This document shows positions 26,393 to 40,500 of a stretch of 64,000 nucleotides of DNA, one piece after another. The notes under the pieces were generated by a model that ran no database searches, was not told the DNA's origin, and saw only the letters and a list, made by a program, of their open reading frames with translations. Location of the stretch: positions 8,033,940 through 8,097,939 of the forward strand of contig CP034977.1 of NCBI GenBank assembly GCA_004026145.2, written 5' to 3'. A program made the position numbers and the translations under genes. The DNA comes from Takifugu bimaculatus (Eukaryota; Chordata; Actinopteri; Tetraodontiformes; Tetraodontidae). Numbering within the stretch: the stretch's first letter is position 1; the number at the start of each line of letters is the position of its first letter.

Positions 26393-29300
26393 TACAGGCA
26401 GTAAAGTATGTTTTCACCTGAGGCTACAGCGCACATTTAGAATAGGTTCATTTTATATATCTCATCCAGCACTGGTTTCACCAGTAAATGCTTTTCCCAT
26501 TCTGGCAGTCTACCTGCATGATAAATAGAAGAAAAATATTTTTTGTGTGCTTTTCATCAACAAAAAGCCCCAAATATCCAATTTTTCTATGCCTTGAAAA
26601 CCCTGCTCAGACTGTCACTATATGATGGTTTCAATTTGTTACTCTCAGAGGGAAAACAGCATCACCTGTTCTTTCAAGAAAATCTGCACCATCTTTCTCT
26701 CTTCACTCGAAGAATAGAATAAATAATTGAATGGGTGGAGTTTTTTTTATCATTTAATTACTGTTTACTTGCATCAGTGCGCTGTTGAACACAGACAGCA
26801 TGAATGTTCTGCTTTTATTCACCACAGTTATTTACCACATTTGTCCCCTTGGCATTTTTCTGGAGCGTTACTTCAATATGCTATGAGAACAATGCAAATA
26901 TTTGCAATAATTCCTGGGGAGGGGGGGTCGATGTGAGAACGCCTCTGACCTGTAAGCTAAACTATCAGCATCTGCTGAGACAGAGATCCGTCTTGGATGC
27001 AGTTGTGTGAGTCTGGAAGTGTCGCGAAGTGATGCAATGCTCGGAAACACCATTGTTATCCTGAGAAAAGTCTCTGCAAGTTGTGTTTTCAACCCTGAAT
27101 TATTGAGCGCACCACAGCCTCGTTACTTTGTGTTAAAACATTCACCGCTGAGTTAGATGACACACTTTGTGTAACAAGCAAAAATGCCCACATATGGTGC
27201 AAACACAAAAGAATAGGTCCTTCCACCTACACTGTGATGTCCTAAATGGAAGGTTTAGGCTTGGAGGCATTTTTTAGATTCACTTGAACTGCACCCCCCC
27301 ACCCCCATCTCACCACCGTCATGGTAAGACATGAGAGACTGCTGAAAGGATTTGTGGTGAGTTTGTTTTTTATTTGATGAAGTACACACATTTAGAGACA
27401 GCATGCTTGCCTCAGCTCAGTCCAGTACAGGACAAAGCTTTCATCTCAGTCCCCCACCCCCTTCCCCACCGTGCAGAATCTCCACTGGGAAGCAAATATG
27501 CATATGCCCTGTGGTTCTAATGGCAGCTAGAAATGCACCACAGCCAGCTCTGTACGTCCAGCACGGCCTCTTCATATCTGTGGCCATGCAGGACTCCTGC
27601 TGAAGGGAACATCAGAAACAACAGTAAATTAGAAAAACCTGTGTGGTCCAGATAAAACCAATAATGAAAGTTAGGTAGTAACACTGGCCTTCGTGTGTAT
27701 GTGGTAGTGCTTCTGGTCCTCTGGTGGCCCTGTTTTATCTTTCAAAGCTTATCTGTTCCTAAGAACATATGTGCCCTTGTCCTTCTTTTTTTTCTATCAT
27801 CCAGTTCTATTTCCCAAGACCGGTTCTTTCCAGCTGTTCCTATGTGCCAAGGGCATCGTGTCCTATGTCTAACAGTCAATGCATTTTGATTTGGGCCTGT
27901 GTACGAGACCTTGTTTTTCTTTCCTATATCAATTACGGTATATTGTACGCTATTATGTGTGCTATTTTCACAAATGATAGTTTAGGTAATGATGAAAGGT
28001 TCAAGGGATCGAACACAGAAATGATTGCAGCTCAAGATACTCATGCCTTGTTCTTTGCTTTTCTTGTCGTCTCTGTCATCTTGTTTTTCACATGGGTTGA
28101 CGGCCTAATTGGTTCTGTGATGACTGAAGGTGTTAAGCCGATAACTCATCCTCGTTTGAAACTGAATTAAATTCTGTTCGTGTCGAGCTTTTGCTCCATG
28201 TCCAAAGTCAAAAGGTTGCTTAAACTACAGGATACTCTTATCAAAGCAATAGGGACATTTGATGTAATTGGTGAGGCAAATCAGTCTGTGTAACTTGCAG
28301 TCAAGCAAGAGATCTACATTTAAGCCCCAGTCAGCAAAGTGGAAGTAATCAATGTTTTATGGGAAAGAATGATTCCCTTCTGCCTTAAAAGCTGATCCTT
28401 ATTCCTCTTTTAAGGGGTGAAGGTGTAATAGCTTATCCTTTGCAGAGGATGTATTACACCTGTGTGGTGGCTGTGTTATTTCCTTAATAACCACTGTTAT
28501 CCCAACTGTTGTGGAGACTCTGCAGCTGGACAGCAAAATCTCAGCTATTTCTACGTATAATGCGGCGATCCCCACAGGGGCTCATTATATTGGCTGATCC
28601 AACTCAGCTATTCTTCAGCGACCCTCTTATCAAAGTATTGTTGGTTCAGTCCGGTGAGGGAATATTTCCTACAGCCTGCAAGCTATTGATCACTATTTTT
28701 ATGATGAATATGCAGGTAAATACTCCTAGCTGGCATCTTTGTCTGTGTTAGCTTTTTTTGGTATCTTTCAATGTCAGGCAGGTGCAAGAGGGACATGCTG
28801 CAGATACACTAACCTTCAAATCAAAAGGGAAAAAGAGACATGCCCGAGTTTAAGTCTGTGCATATTTAATGACTTTCTTAAGAACGTTTAATTGGGCAGC
28901 TGTGTCAATATAAAGATTTCCTTGTCGGTGGGTTTTATGTTTTTATTCATTTATTTCTGCGGGAAAAGCACTTTGACACCCACAGCAGCCACCCAGGTGA
29001 AATCTGCCCTCAGCTTTGGCCAGAGCGCAGAAGACGTGCTGTCGATCTCAGCAAAGTCATCCCTGCAGTGAGTCAGCCACACGTCGGCAATGTAGCATCA
29101 GCAGTCACACAGCTGCTGTGTCAACATAGTTCCCACAGTGTCATCTTTCTGTGGCCTCTGGGTGCTCGGTCAATGCCAGTGCGCATAACACCCGACAAGA
29201 AAAGGACAAATAATAATAGAAAGTGATGCGTGATGACAGGAAAGGCCAGCGCAGGGAAGATTAGAAAGGCTCAGGTGAAATGCCAGAGGTGTCTTGTTTG

Positions 29301-32300
29301 AGACTCGACTGGAACCAGTGCTGCATCATTAGGTCGGCATTCAACAGCGTCACTTACCTGACATTTCACCACCGCCTTAAATGTCAGCGCTTAAATGTAG
29401 CAACGAGCATTTCAAACACACATCAAAAAACCACCAATAAACCTACTGGAGTGAGAAAGGTGATTATATGGTTTACTGGGAAACTGTGACCACGTTTCAT
29501 GGTGAACCACTGCGATTCTTAAATTCATATCCCCCCCAGTCTGGCTAACTGAAAAAGACTTATAATCGTGATAACAACATCTCCACTCATGGAAGATAAA
29601 TGAGGAGCCAACTCCAGAAGGGCCGTATTTTAATGTCAAACACCCAGGTCACATTCACATTTTACTCATTATGTTTTAACGAAAACATCAGAAGGGGACT
29701 TGACAACAGCGGCAGTGGTGTTGAGTACATAATTGTCATGTGTCAAGTTCATCCGCCTCAATGTCCGATGCGTCCTAATAACCCCCCGCTTATCCAGCCG
29801 AGCGTGCGTAATTGTCTCTTCACGCGCGCGCTCCTGCTACAGCAGTCATTCAAAGACATTTTCTTCCATTTTGTTTTCACATCCGATGCAGTTCAGCTGT
29901 GACAGGATAAAGTGCACCCTGTTTAATTTACATTGAATTTTACTCCACTGCTCTGTCAAGACGTCGTTCTTTTTACAAAGATGCTTTGTTTTCTGCTTCA
30001 AACTCAGCTGAACTGTCACTGCTCTGGATTAGGTCCCCAAGGTTTAATTAGCCACCATCATAATCATACATATTTTCCTTCCACGGGGGCATATAATTGG
30101 AGAACTTGAACGCAGGGGAGTCTTTCGTGGAGGAAATCCATTGTCTAACCCCTACTAAAGAGGTCAGACCTCTGAGAACAAGAATACGTAGGAGACAGTT
30201 GAAACAAAGTCCTGCTCAGGAAGCTACTTTAATTAACTCGAATGAATCTGGGAGCTTCCTCTGCCGACTTTTGACCTTATTCTGAAGCTTAATAAGCCCA
30301 CTTCCACTTAAAGATATGTCACACGTGATGGAAATCAATGCTCTGCACACGAAAACCAATTTTAATGAGATAAACACTGTTGCGCCCCCTCCATTGTTAA
30401 TGCTAGAAGCCACATCCGGGAATCACTGCTGGAGGATCACCAGTGGTGCCGATGTATCAATTTCATTTGCAACAAAATACTTGGCTCCAGAATTAATATT
30501 GGCTGCCATAAACCCAGTGACAATATAACCGAAATAACTCCCATGGGGGCAGTCAGAGTGATTTGAAAATCAAACATGAATATAAGTAAAAAGAAATCAT
30601 ACAGAGAGAAAGAGAAAGAAAGGAATATTGACATATCATATTTTAGGTCATCAGCTTGCTATTGTTTATGTAGTCTCTTGCAAGCGTGGTGCTGTCCAGT
30701 TAACACTCATTTTACATGTGATCTCGTAACTTGTGTTATTCTCCGGGTCTGGGGCAGGAACCATCCGTGCGCTGCCTGGTCCAGTTCAGTTATTGGAATA
30801 AAGGTACTATATATACTAAAGGTACTATAATAATGCACTAATGGTGTTATATTATCCACTTTATGGACATATTTACTGTATAGAATGCCCATCAAGTGGA
30901 TAATCTAGTATGTTTACAGTATGATTATTCGTTTTATCCTTTTTATTCTATTCTGTTCATCTGTTCATGTGTAAATTAAGCATTTGAATCTGTAACCTGA
31001 CTCAGTTCCTGCCTAAGAAACGTCGTTAAAGGCGATCCATTGGCAGTAATTTCTGGCTCTGGGCTTTCATGGACCACAGGGGTGTGTAGGTATAATGTCT
31101 AAGTTTCAGGCTTGCTGACTTTGCATGGCACCTCTGGGCCTCAGTGGCAGCAGTTCCAGTTCTGGTGGGCCTCCTTTATTCTGCTAAGCCAGCTGAAAGA
31201 GTCCGTATGTTGCTCCTAGGTCAGCGTTGGAAATGTGCCCCGAGTGGACTGTAAATTATTTGCAGTAGTTCAGGCTGCCTCTGTTGCAATTCACAGAAGA
31301 GATAAGTCTGCCAGACGGTTGGCACAAGCATGCGCATTAGCTGTATTACAGCATTAGGGGACCATTAGAAACAGCAAGAACCTAAATGAGAAGTCCACGT
31401 TAATTGGTAAAACAAGACCATGTAAAAGGAATCTGTTTTCATACTAAACATATTACACAAGATGCATTTGTTTTTACTGCCCAGATACCAGACACTCAGA
31501 GGGATTACATAAAGAATTCTCACATAGAGCAAGTGAATACTGATGATGGGGTTTTTGGCCAAGAATGACTTTACTGATGCCCTCCTATTTCAATCTTTAT
31601 TCTACCGAGTAATCCCACTCAACCATATCAGAGGAAGAGCCATGACTTTGTCATGGTATTAATTCCACAACCGGTACAATAATTCTTCCACGCGCTGCTG
31701 TTGCAGTGATTCTTTATTAATCAGCAGCAGGTGCTCCCGTCACAGCCGGTTAACTCAGATGGACCGTGGAGGCTTCCCGTCTGCCACCGTCTGTGTCGCT
31801 TTTGTCGACTTTTCTGAAGACACCTCAGGATAGATGTGGTCCCCGAGTTCACGGTGCTGCTGTCCGACACAAAGTGTCTTAACTCTCCTGGACATCAGTA
31901 AAAGTGGACAGTCAAAAAGTTCCGCATCTGCAGCTTTTTAGAGCATCTTTAATCCCCCCTGACTTAAACACACACACACATCTTTGGCTTTAATCAATGC
32001 GTCAGAAAACACTAAAAATAGATTGTGAACTATTGTCTCCACACACTCCTCTGTTAGCAGGTCACAGGTAATGTTATAAATATTTATAATTCTGGGATTC
32101 ATTCCCCGCAGAGCAGATTTACATTTGAGGTGATTATATATTCTGGAAATACAGTTTTATCCTCCCCAGTTTTCCCAGCAGAGCCAGCTTGGATGCATGA
32201 CTGAGTGAAGCGTGAGCATCCACCCAAGAACATTCCCTCAGATGTATTTGAATAAGACATGATGCCAGTTTATTTTTGTAACATCCTCCACCCCAGACTG

Positions 32301-34384
32301 TTGGCATGCCGAGTTGTGACTAATGCTCTTCTAGTTTCCACACACGGTGTAAAAACATGAAATAATAGACAGCCTGTCTCTGAGCAGTGGCAAAATGGCC
32401 TTTCTAAAGGCCATACCTATACTTAAACATCCATTATTGTGTGTTAAACAGTTCATACAATGGACTGTGTTTCACAAAGGTAACATCCTGAATCCTAAAA
32501 TGGAGAGGATAAAGTATGTCATGCATATACGTGTGTATGCAGAAGGCTGACTGGATGGGACGAAAAGCTAATCCTCAAATCAGGCGTCACAGATTCTCAT
32601 CCTGATTTTTTTTCCTGTCCTGAACTGTGATTTCTCTGAGTTTAACCACACAAATACCAACTTGCCTTTTCATTTAAGTCTTTATGTTGCAGGTTGGAAT
32701 CGGTGTCCCCTATTTGCAAGAGTACACAGCAGTGGGAGAGAGAGAAGAAAGATGTTGGGCTGAGACATCATGGAGCTGTCTCCACGTAGCTGCACATCAT
32801 CATTGAGGCCATGATCCCGTTATAGCTGTGGGTGAGCATCTCTGGCTCTCTTCCAATCCAGCTTTTCCTAATGTGGCCGCTAATGATATTCAGGATGAGC
32901 TTTGTCATGTTGGATGAGAGAAGTTGAGAAGAAGTCAGAGTGACATCATCGGGGCTATTTCAGCTTTGGATTAGAGACCGCGAAGGTGACGAGACTGAAA
33001 AATGTCCATTTTCGCCAAGCATGAGAGATATAAATATTAAACCCCAATGTGGGAAAAGCTGGATAGCAGAAAATCTCTTAATTAAACTGTCTACTTCTAA
33101 TCTGCCTTCCAAGTTGTATTCATGAGGTACATATGGATTTAGTCTTTTCAGAAGTATCTAAAAATAATTTCTCTTTGTAGCATTAATAATATGTAAGATC
33201 CTAACAGGCCACCTGTCCTGAGGAAAGAGCTTATTTTTCCCTTTAACATTATGTGAATGAGCATTCAGCTCAAAGGCCCGTGCTTTTTTGTGCCTCAAAA
33301 GCAGATCTAAATGTAAAGCATTTTTCCCACAATATAGAATGGAGGTAATATCATCTGAGTTATAGTGCAGCTTTATATGCTTGTGTCTGCAGAAGCATGT
33401 GCATGAATGTTTCCAATGCAGATGCTTTTGTAACTCGTAGAAACCCCTTAGGATGTCTCCAGAATGCATATGCAGGGGGCTTATCATGAGAGTTAAGCTG
33501 GTTTTACCTGATGGATTAATGCGTATTTATTTACATATATTTAATTTAATCAGTTTAGAGTTAGGTTACATGTTAATATATCCTGTCAGCAGGATGACTT
33601 TGAAGATGTTATGGCAAGTTTTATGTGCTGAAGCAGCTGCTGCTCGTGTGCCTGCTGTCCTTCTGTCTTCAATGGAGACAAATTGGATAATAACAACAAT
33701 TTTCATAAGTAATGTATTTCCAGATAGTTATTAATGGGCGTGGGGGGGAGAGAAGAGGTGGATCATAATTATAGTTTTAAATGAGCTGTGTGGCAGAAAA
33801 TCGCTGCAAGAAATGGACAAAATGGCATTTTGATGGCTGATGTGTCAAAACCAAATCTTAATTTGTCCAAGATTAGAAATAAAGACTCTCTTAAATAAGA
33901 TCAACATTTAAAAATGCTTATCCTTTTTAATCCATGTGTAATTAATAATATTTAATTTTTAAGTTTAAAAGATGCTACATGAGACATTTATGTTCATAGA
34001 CCCAGACTGAAGCATTATAAAGCTGGATCATGGCACAGTCAGTCTAAAGTCTGGTGACATCATTTCCTGTCAAGTCACTGCCCATTCAACTATGGCACAG
34101 CGAGCTCATTTAACTGGTGGAGGACACGTTGCAGCTCAGTGACCTTCCTGTCACTGGTAGTGGCACAGTTTTATTTGAAATCTTTGATTTTTGTCAGTCT
34201 TTTTCACGACGATGGTGCCTTTCTCCATCGTTTAGACACTTTCAAATTGTCTTTTTCTGCTGCAAGTCCTTCTAACCATCTGGGTAACAACCTGCCTCTC
34301 ATAATAAATGCGTGTGTGGATCCTGAGCATGTCCAGGTGGGCAGAATGAGGCGTTAACTCTGCATCGGTATTTTTTGTCCGCAG
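26393..34384. other. Non-coding stretch upstream of b3gat1, no gene recognised
   Basis: AT-rich and without a recognised repeat. A 133-codon frame (27769-28170) has hydrophobic segments but no family resemblance. A C-rich tract lies near 27293-27306. The remaining 5' UTR exon(s) of b3gat1 could be in here, but I cannot place them from sequence alone. Confidence 0.5.
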
Positions 34385-34527
34385 GTAATGCCAAGCGAGT
34401 TAACCAATCCTGGAGATGCCGAAGAGAAGAGATATTCTGGCCATCGTGTTGATCGTGTTACCCTGGACTCTGCTCATCACAGTTTGGCACCAAAGTGCAA
34501 TAGCTCCGCTCCTGGCCATCCGCAAGG
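34385..34527 (+). CDS. b3gat1: b3gat1 first coding exon (5' UTR 34385-34415, residues 1-37)
   Basis: The exon is preceded by a good acceptor (pyrimidine run, then GCAG ending at 34384) and ends at AAGG before the donor GTACGC. The first 31 bases are untranslated, so at least one more 5' UTR exon must lie upstream. It encodes the cytoplasmic tail and signal anchor. The intron falls after the first base of codon 38. In mammals an alternative longer N-terminus precedes the same MPKRRD start; here two in-frame stops exclude such an extension from this exon. Confidence 0.93.
34388..34527 (+). other. Overlapping upstream ORF in the b3gat1 leader (first part)
   Basis: An ATG at 34388 lies 28 bases before the b3gat1 start and in another frame. 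In the spliced transcript it reads 46 codons in this exon, a 47th codon across the junction, and then stops at TGA 36287-36289, so it overlaps the first part of the main coding sequence. Both ATGs have G at -3 and C at +4. Its use would depend on the upstream exon and on scanning. Confidence 0.5.
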
Positions 34528-37500
34528 GTACGCACTGGTCTGTTGTTCGGCAGCAGCATCAGCAGCCCCAAAGTGGCTCCTTGAACCTCACACTACACTG
34601 CAGCCTGTTCATTTAGAGGCTTTTAATAACACTTGTTCGGTCATTGAAACCTCTTCTCTGTGGACTCTGCACGCATCACTTCAAGTTCCATTAAGCACTC
34701 ACACATATTTTTCTTTTCCTGGATTCTTGTCGAGTGCAGAACATTATAAAATTCAAGCAGTGTTTCTATGACTCAGGAAAATGACATCAAAATTAATGGA
34801 ATAACGCACAGAAAATGATCCCGCGGCAGGTTTAGATGCAGAGGCAGTAACTCAGATACAAACTTCTGACCACCCACAGACCATAAATCTGATGCCAAAA
34901 TGTCAAGTATGATAAATGAGACAGCTAATCAGTAAATCTTTTCTGACTGACGCGCATGCAGGTGTAATCCGCAGAAGGGTTCCACAAATGGCACAAATAC
35001 ACTCTGAACTCATAAACACTCAAAATAAATATCTTAAATTGAAATATTCCCATAAGAGAGGATGGAGGATATTTAGTAGCTCATATACCTGAAGCTGGAG
35101 TCTTGGATTTTAAGGATGCACTCCCACAGGTGAAATCTCCCAATCGAGATCATTTTTAAACTTTATAGCTGACTTTTGTCAGAAGTAAAGCATTCGTATG
35201 GTTGATCTGAGGAATGTCAAAGATCAAATCCACTGACAGGCTCCTCAAAGTGCACCGACTGACAGAAATGGTGGCAGGTTTTGTTGTTGGAATATACGGC
35301 TCAGAATCAATGAGGCCACTCAGGAGGGAAATGATGAGATTTTTGATTTCTCAAAGTCAACATAGCAGTTTTTGCATTTTTATCAGCATAATATTATACT
35401 TAGATGCAAACCTTCTTACTGTTTCCTGAGGAAAATATGTTAAATAGATAACAAGAGTGAAAATCAAATTGAAAAACTGATGTGTTAATGTTGACTAATC
35501 AAAAGTATATAAAGAAAAATAAGGGATGTACATCCAAACTAGGCGTAACCATTTCATTGCGGTACTTAATTATGGCAACAACTTAAACCCACAAATGGAA
35601 ATATACATTATCGTTTCCCGCTGTCTTTTTCAGTTAGAAATGAGCAATAATAAAACATATGAAATCATATAAACTGATTCCCATCTAGAATCCGGATCAC
35701 ATTTTGGAATCACATCACATGCTAAACCTCCAAATCCGAATCTTTTTTTGATGTTGGTTCATCCCTGCAGTGTTAAAGCCTCTCCGGCTTCTTTGGTGGA
35801 GCTTTTAATCATCCACACACTGCAAAGCTCAGCTTGTAAAAGACTCATTTTCATCTTTGGATCGCTGTGATACTTTAATTGCATGCATGGGAGTTCCAAA
35901 AACAGTGAAATATCTCAGGAGAGAAAACAATGTAGGGAAACCAGAGACAAGAGTCTGAATGAGGGAGCTTGTGGTGGATGTATTTCCATTTCTTTAAAAG
36001 GAAAGGCCAAAAGTGACTCCAGAACTGAGTCAGAGGGCACTTTATCCCTCAGCTCTTCCTTACGGTGTTTCTCGGTCCATCCGCTGCGCTCTCCTCTCAC
36101 AGTGACTGCTTTCACTTTTTGCAGCCTGTCACCACCTAGTAAAAGAGATCTTTATCATTCCAGAGAAGCTTGCAGTTCGACACCACCGGCTTTCAGGTAC
36201 ATTTATGTCACCTGAGGCACATATACAAAGAGCAGCCCAAGGTGGGACTAATGCATTCCATGTCTTTTTATCCCCGCATCTGCAGTTGATGGAGCTGAGG
36301 GCAGGAGGGAGACCGGCAGCCACGTGCAAGACTCCAAGGAATACTGTGCCTCGGATAAGGACATCGTGGAGGTGGTGAGGACAGAGTATGTGTACACGAG
36401 GCCTCCGCCCTGGTCTGACGTGCTGCCCACCATCCACATTATCACTCCTACGTACAGTCGGCCTGTGCAGAAGGCGGAACTGACGCGACTGGCAAACACT
36501 TTCCTCCATGTGGCCAACCTGCACTGGATCCTGGTGGAGGACTCGCAGAGGAGAACGCCTCTCGTCACGCGGCTGCTGCGTGAAACGGGGCTAAACTACA
36601 CCCATCTCAATGTAGAGACACCCAGGAACTACAAGCTTCGGGGTGACACGCGAGACCCTCGAATCCCCAGGGGCACCATGCAAAGGAACCTTGCGCTGCG
36701 ATGGCTAAGAGAGACATTCAACATCAACAGCAGCCAAGCAGGAATCGTCTATTTTGCTGATGACGACAATACATACAGCCTGGAGCTGTTTGAGGAGGTG
36801 AGCGCTGGGATGTTTTTACAAATCCTAATGGAAAAGTAAAGTGCCTGGTGACAAATGTGAGCCCTGTTTGGAATGGAAGCATGAGGTGTGTCAGGTCATC
36901 AGCTGCAACGATGGTGGTATGAAAAGGAAGACTTCTTCTTTAGACCCTTAATTGCATCGTAGATGATTTCATCAACCTTCTAAAGTTGCAAGAGCCTCAT
37001 TAAAAAAGTAAAGATGTGTTTAGTCTGGACCATGACCATAACATTGGTTATGGTCAAGGTTGAGCCTCAATGTCCTATAAAAAATAATCTCACTATCAGC
37101 AAACTTTAGCATGGTCAGTTTGAGCCAGAGTGGGAGCAAAAACTAGGAATAGCTGGACCTGTCTGAGACAGACTGGCTGTAAATTGCCAAACAAGCCTCT
37201 CATAGGTCTGTATGGTGCAGGGGAGTGAAGGAAAACATGCACACAGAGCTGAGATGTGTTCAAATGCCATCGGGGGCTCGTGGGATGTTTTTCCAGATGC
37301 AGAGTTGGAGAGAAGCCACGTTCCAACAGCTCGGAATAGCAGGTCGATTGTGAGCCCCTTAATGAAAGAGTTTATGCTAACAAAGTTAATTTCTCAACCA
37401 TCGTAAATGCTAACTCTTCAGATTGAAAGTAGGACTGTGAAATAAGGAATTTTTCAAATCAGACCGCGGCTCAGAAATGTACCAGATAAATTTAGATTTT

Positions 37501-40500
37501 CTTAATTCATTCCTAGGGGTGAAGTTGAATATGGCACATTTAGCAGAGTGAGTGCAGCCTCAGTTACCACATGTTTAGAGATGCTGCTTCAAGGTCAAGG
37601 TTCTTCTGTGGAACAGTGTACACGAATCACAATTTTCCATGTGTTATACACATAAAGCATGAAACTGTTGTTATTTGACAGCCCTATTTACAAGTGAGAA
37701 CACTTCAGCCATAATTAAGTTGGGAATTTGACTCTCCAGGTCATCTTCCAATACTGGCATTCCCACCAGCACAATTATAGCCTGAACCACGGCGAACGCA
37801 TGTAACCATAACGATGATCCGCACTTTATTTATTCAATGCCTCCTTATGGTGCCATATACAGTAGTACAGGAAATTGCAGTCTAATATGAGGAAGGGTAT
37901 CTAAACTATACATGACCAGATAAGTGCATTTTCTTCTTCTCCATCAGCATTGTCATGATTTATTTTGTGCCTTGCGTCATCCATCCAATGGAGGCACACT
38001 TCCAGATGGATTCCATCCTGTCATCGGCTTGGTTACCTGAGCGGACCTGCTCTACGTGTGCTGTTCTTCAGCCTCAGGTCTTGTTAGCGGTGCAGACAGG
38101 GTCTGTAGTAAATGGAGCGCTTCATATTGACGCGGCCTGTCATTACCTTTCTCTGGGAATCAGCCAAAGTGCTTAGTCGCCATGGCGGCACTCTGTCACT
38201 CCCAGCACTCCTTTTACAGGCCAGAATAAGGACAGAGCAATATGGATGATGGAAAGAAAGAGAAAAGCTGACAGGAAACAGATAGTTGGCTAAAACTATA
38301 GTCTGCTGACAGCAAAGTAAAGCTGCAGTAGCATCTGGACAACTTCCCTTTAGGTAAAATCCTCCCTCCATTTAAAACATCCCTTTGGCATTTAACAGTC
38401 AACCATGCTGTAACTCTTTTATTTGTCATTATCAGTAAACGTCCGAAATCTGATTATGATCGAAAGGCATCAGAGCTGGACGTGAACATTTCCCAACATA
38501 TATTCTCGGCTACAGTGATGGGTAGATTCAGTACCTGCTGCCCGCAAGTTTTACATATGTGTGAAAAGCTCTGTAACTAATTCACATACATCTACACACT
38601 AAAAGAGGAGGAGAAGGAGTTTGTTTTGTGTGCTTGGGAGCCAAAAGAATATGGATTTGTGCCATGTGCTCTAAATTCCCACCAGAAACTAGTTTATGCT
38701 GTTTTTTTTTTTAAATTCCGAAAATATTCTGCCCTTTAGAGCATTCTATCTAAATAGGTCTACAGTGTTCATACTTTAATTGAAATATTTTGCCAGTCAA
38801 CAAGAATATATAGGATATTGCTTCCTATGGATATTGCTCGTGTACATGAGTGTGACAACCCAGTGTGACACGTTGTAGCTAATGAGTACAGGAGAAAGCA
38901 GCAGTCTGCTACTACATAGTCAAGCTAAAGCAGCAAATCCTCAATTTATGAAGCACAAGCACGATAGTTTTGGGTTCAGCCGGCGTCAGTGAGGGCGTGG
39001 TTCGTCCAATCAGAGACCTTTTCACACAGCACTGTACCAATCACAAGCACACACTTATTTAGACAGAAATTATAGGCACAAAGGAAACACGGCTCAAGAA
39101 AATAGGACCACAGTCGTAACAGTGACAAAGACTGATGAGTACAAATAATAATCCTGAGCATAAATGAAAGTGGCACAATCACAGGATTCACGTGTGTTGT
39201 GCACACTGGATCCCTGTAATCAATAACAGCCCCTTCGGTGAACGCTGACATACGTATGTACTAGGACAGAGCTGTCATCCCTGAAGATCAGATTCCCGTA
39301 AACCCTGGGGTTGGCCCAGGACAGTTCACACTCTGCTACTCTCTGATCCGCTCAAGTATCCCTGCAAGAGCCTGTCAGCTCACACGGCGTCTAATTCAAC
39401 AGCTCTCACACGTATTTTCAGAGAACCATCAGGACAGTCCACTCTTTCACCATCAACACAACCCGATATAAGTTATTTAGCTTGTTTCTAGCTTTTCTAG
39501 CATTTTAATATCCCCTGTAAGCAAGATATTGATTTCATCAATTGGAGTTTCACCAACTTTGCAGACGTTATGGAAAAATCAACCTTTGCTTGTATGAACA
39601 GTTACTTTATTTTAGAATAGATCTTTTAAGTAGGGTATTTTGATTTTATTTAGAAAGAAAGAAAAATCCCATTTTCTATTGATGACCCAAGACAACAATA
39701 TTTTTATTAAGTTTACTTTCAATAAAGACCTTCAAAGTAGAAATACTGTTTAGACTGTAGAGTGCCTCAATCCCCCCCGAAGATAACAAAACATCTAATT
39801 TCATGCTATGATAAATGCACATACATTCAGCTGATAAAGAACTATGCTAAAAAAAATAATCACCAGCATCATTAACTCTGCCGCATGGGTTTGATTAAAT
39901 GGCTGTAGTGCAAATCCTTCATTTTTTATCAGAGTAAAAGCAGCAAATTCTCTGACTGCAGCAGCTCTTGCTGGGCAAATACTCAGTAGGAGGCAGTCAT
40001 GGAAGAAACAGACAAACTCTTTTAAGCTTGAAGATTAAAGGACTCAGCAAAATAAAAGAGGACGATGGCGGATGGTTCTCCCTTAAAGGAGCTCTCTGGT
40101 CACACGTTGGCGGCATCCACTTCTTCTAATGGCTTGGCTCCTTCGAAGCCTCTTGGCTCAGACTCTCATTAAACATGGTTGTGTCTCATTATCCTTTGTA
40201 GGGCAGCTGTTGAACAATGTGTGTCAGCTGCCCACAACTAAATGAGCAATATTCAGTGTTGCAGGATGAAACAGAGCAAAAGCAGCGAACCTTCTCTGCA
40301 GATGTCCGTTGACGCTCTTCTCCAGGCGACTCTAATCCTCATCTTGCCTCATTTTCTCTCCCCAACTCTCAACCAGATGAGATCGACTCGCAAGGTTTCA
40401 GTATGGCCTGTGGCCTTTGTTGGAGGATTACGCTACGAGTCCCCCAAGGTCAACGCGGCTGGGAAAGTCTACGGCTGGAAGACCGTCTTCGACCCTCATC

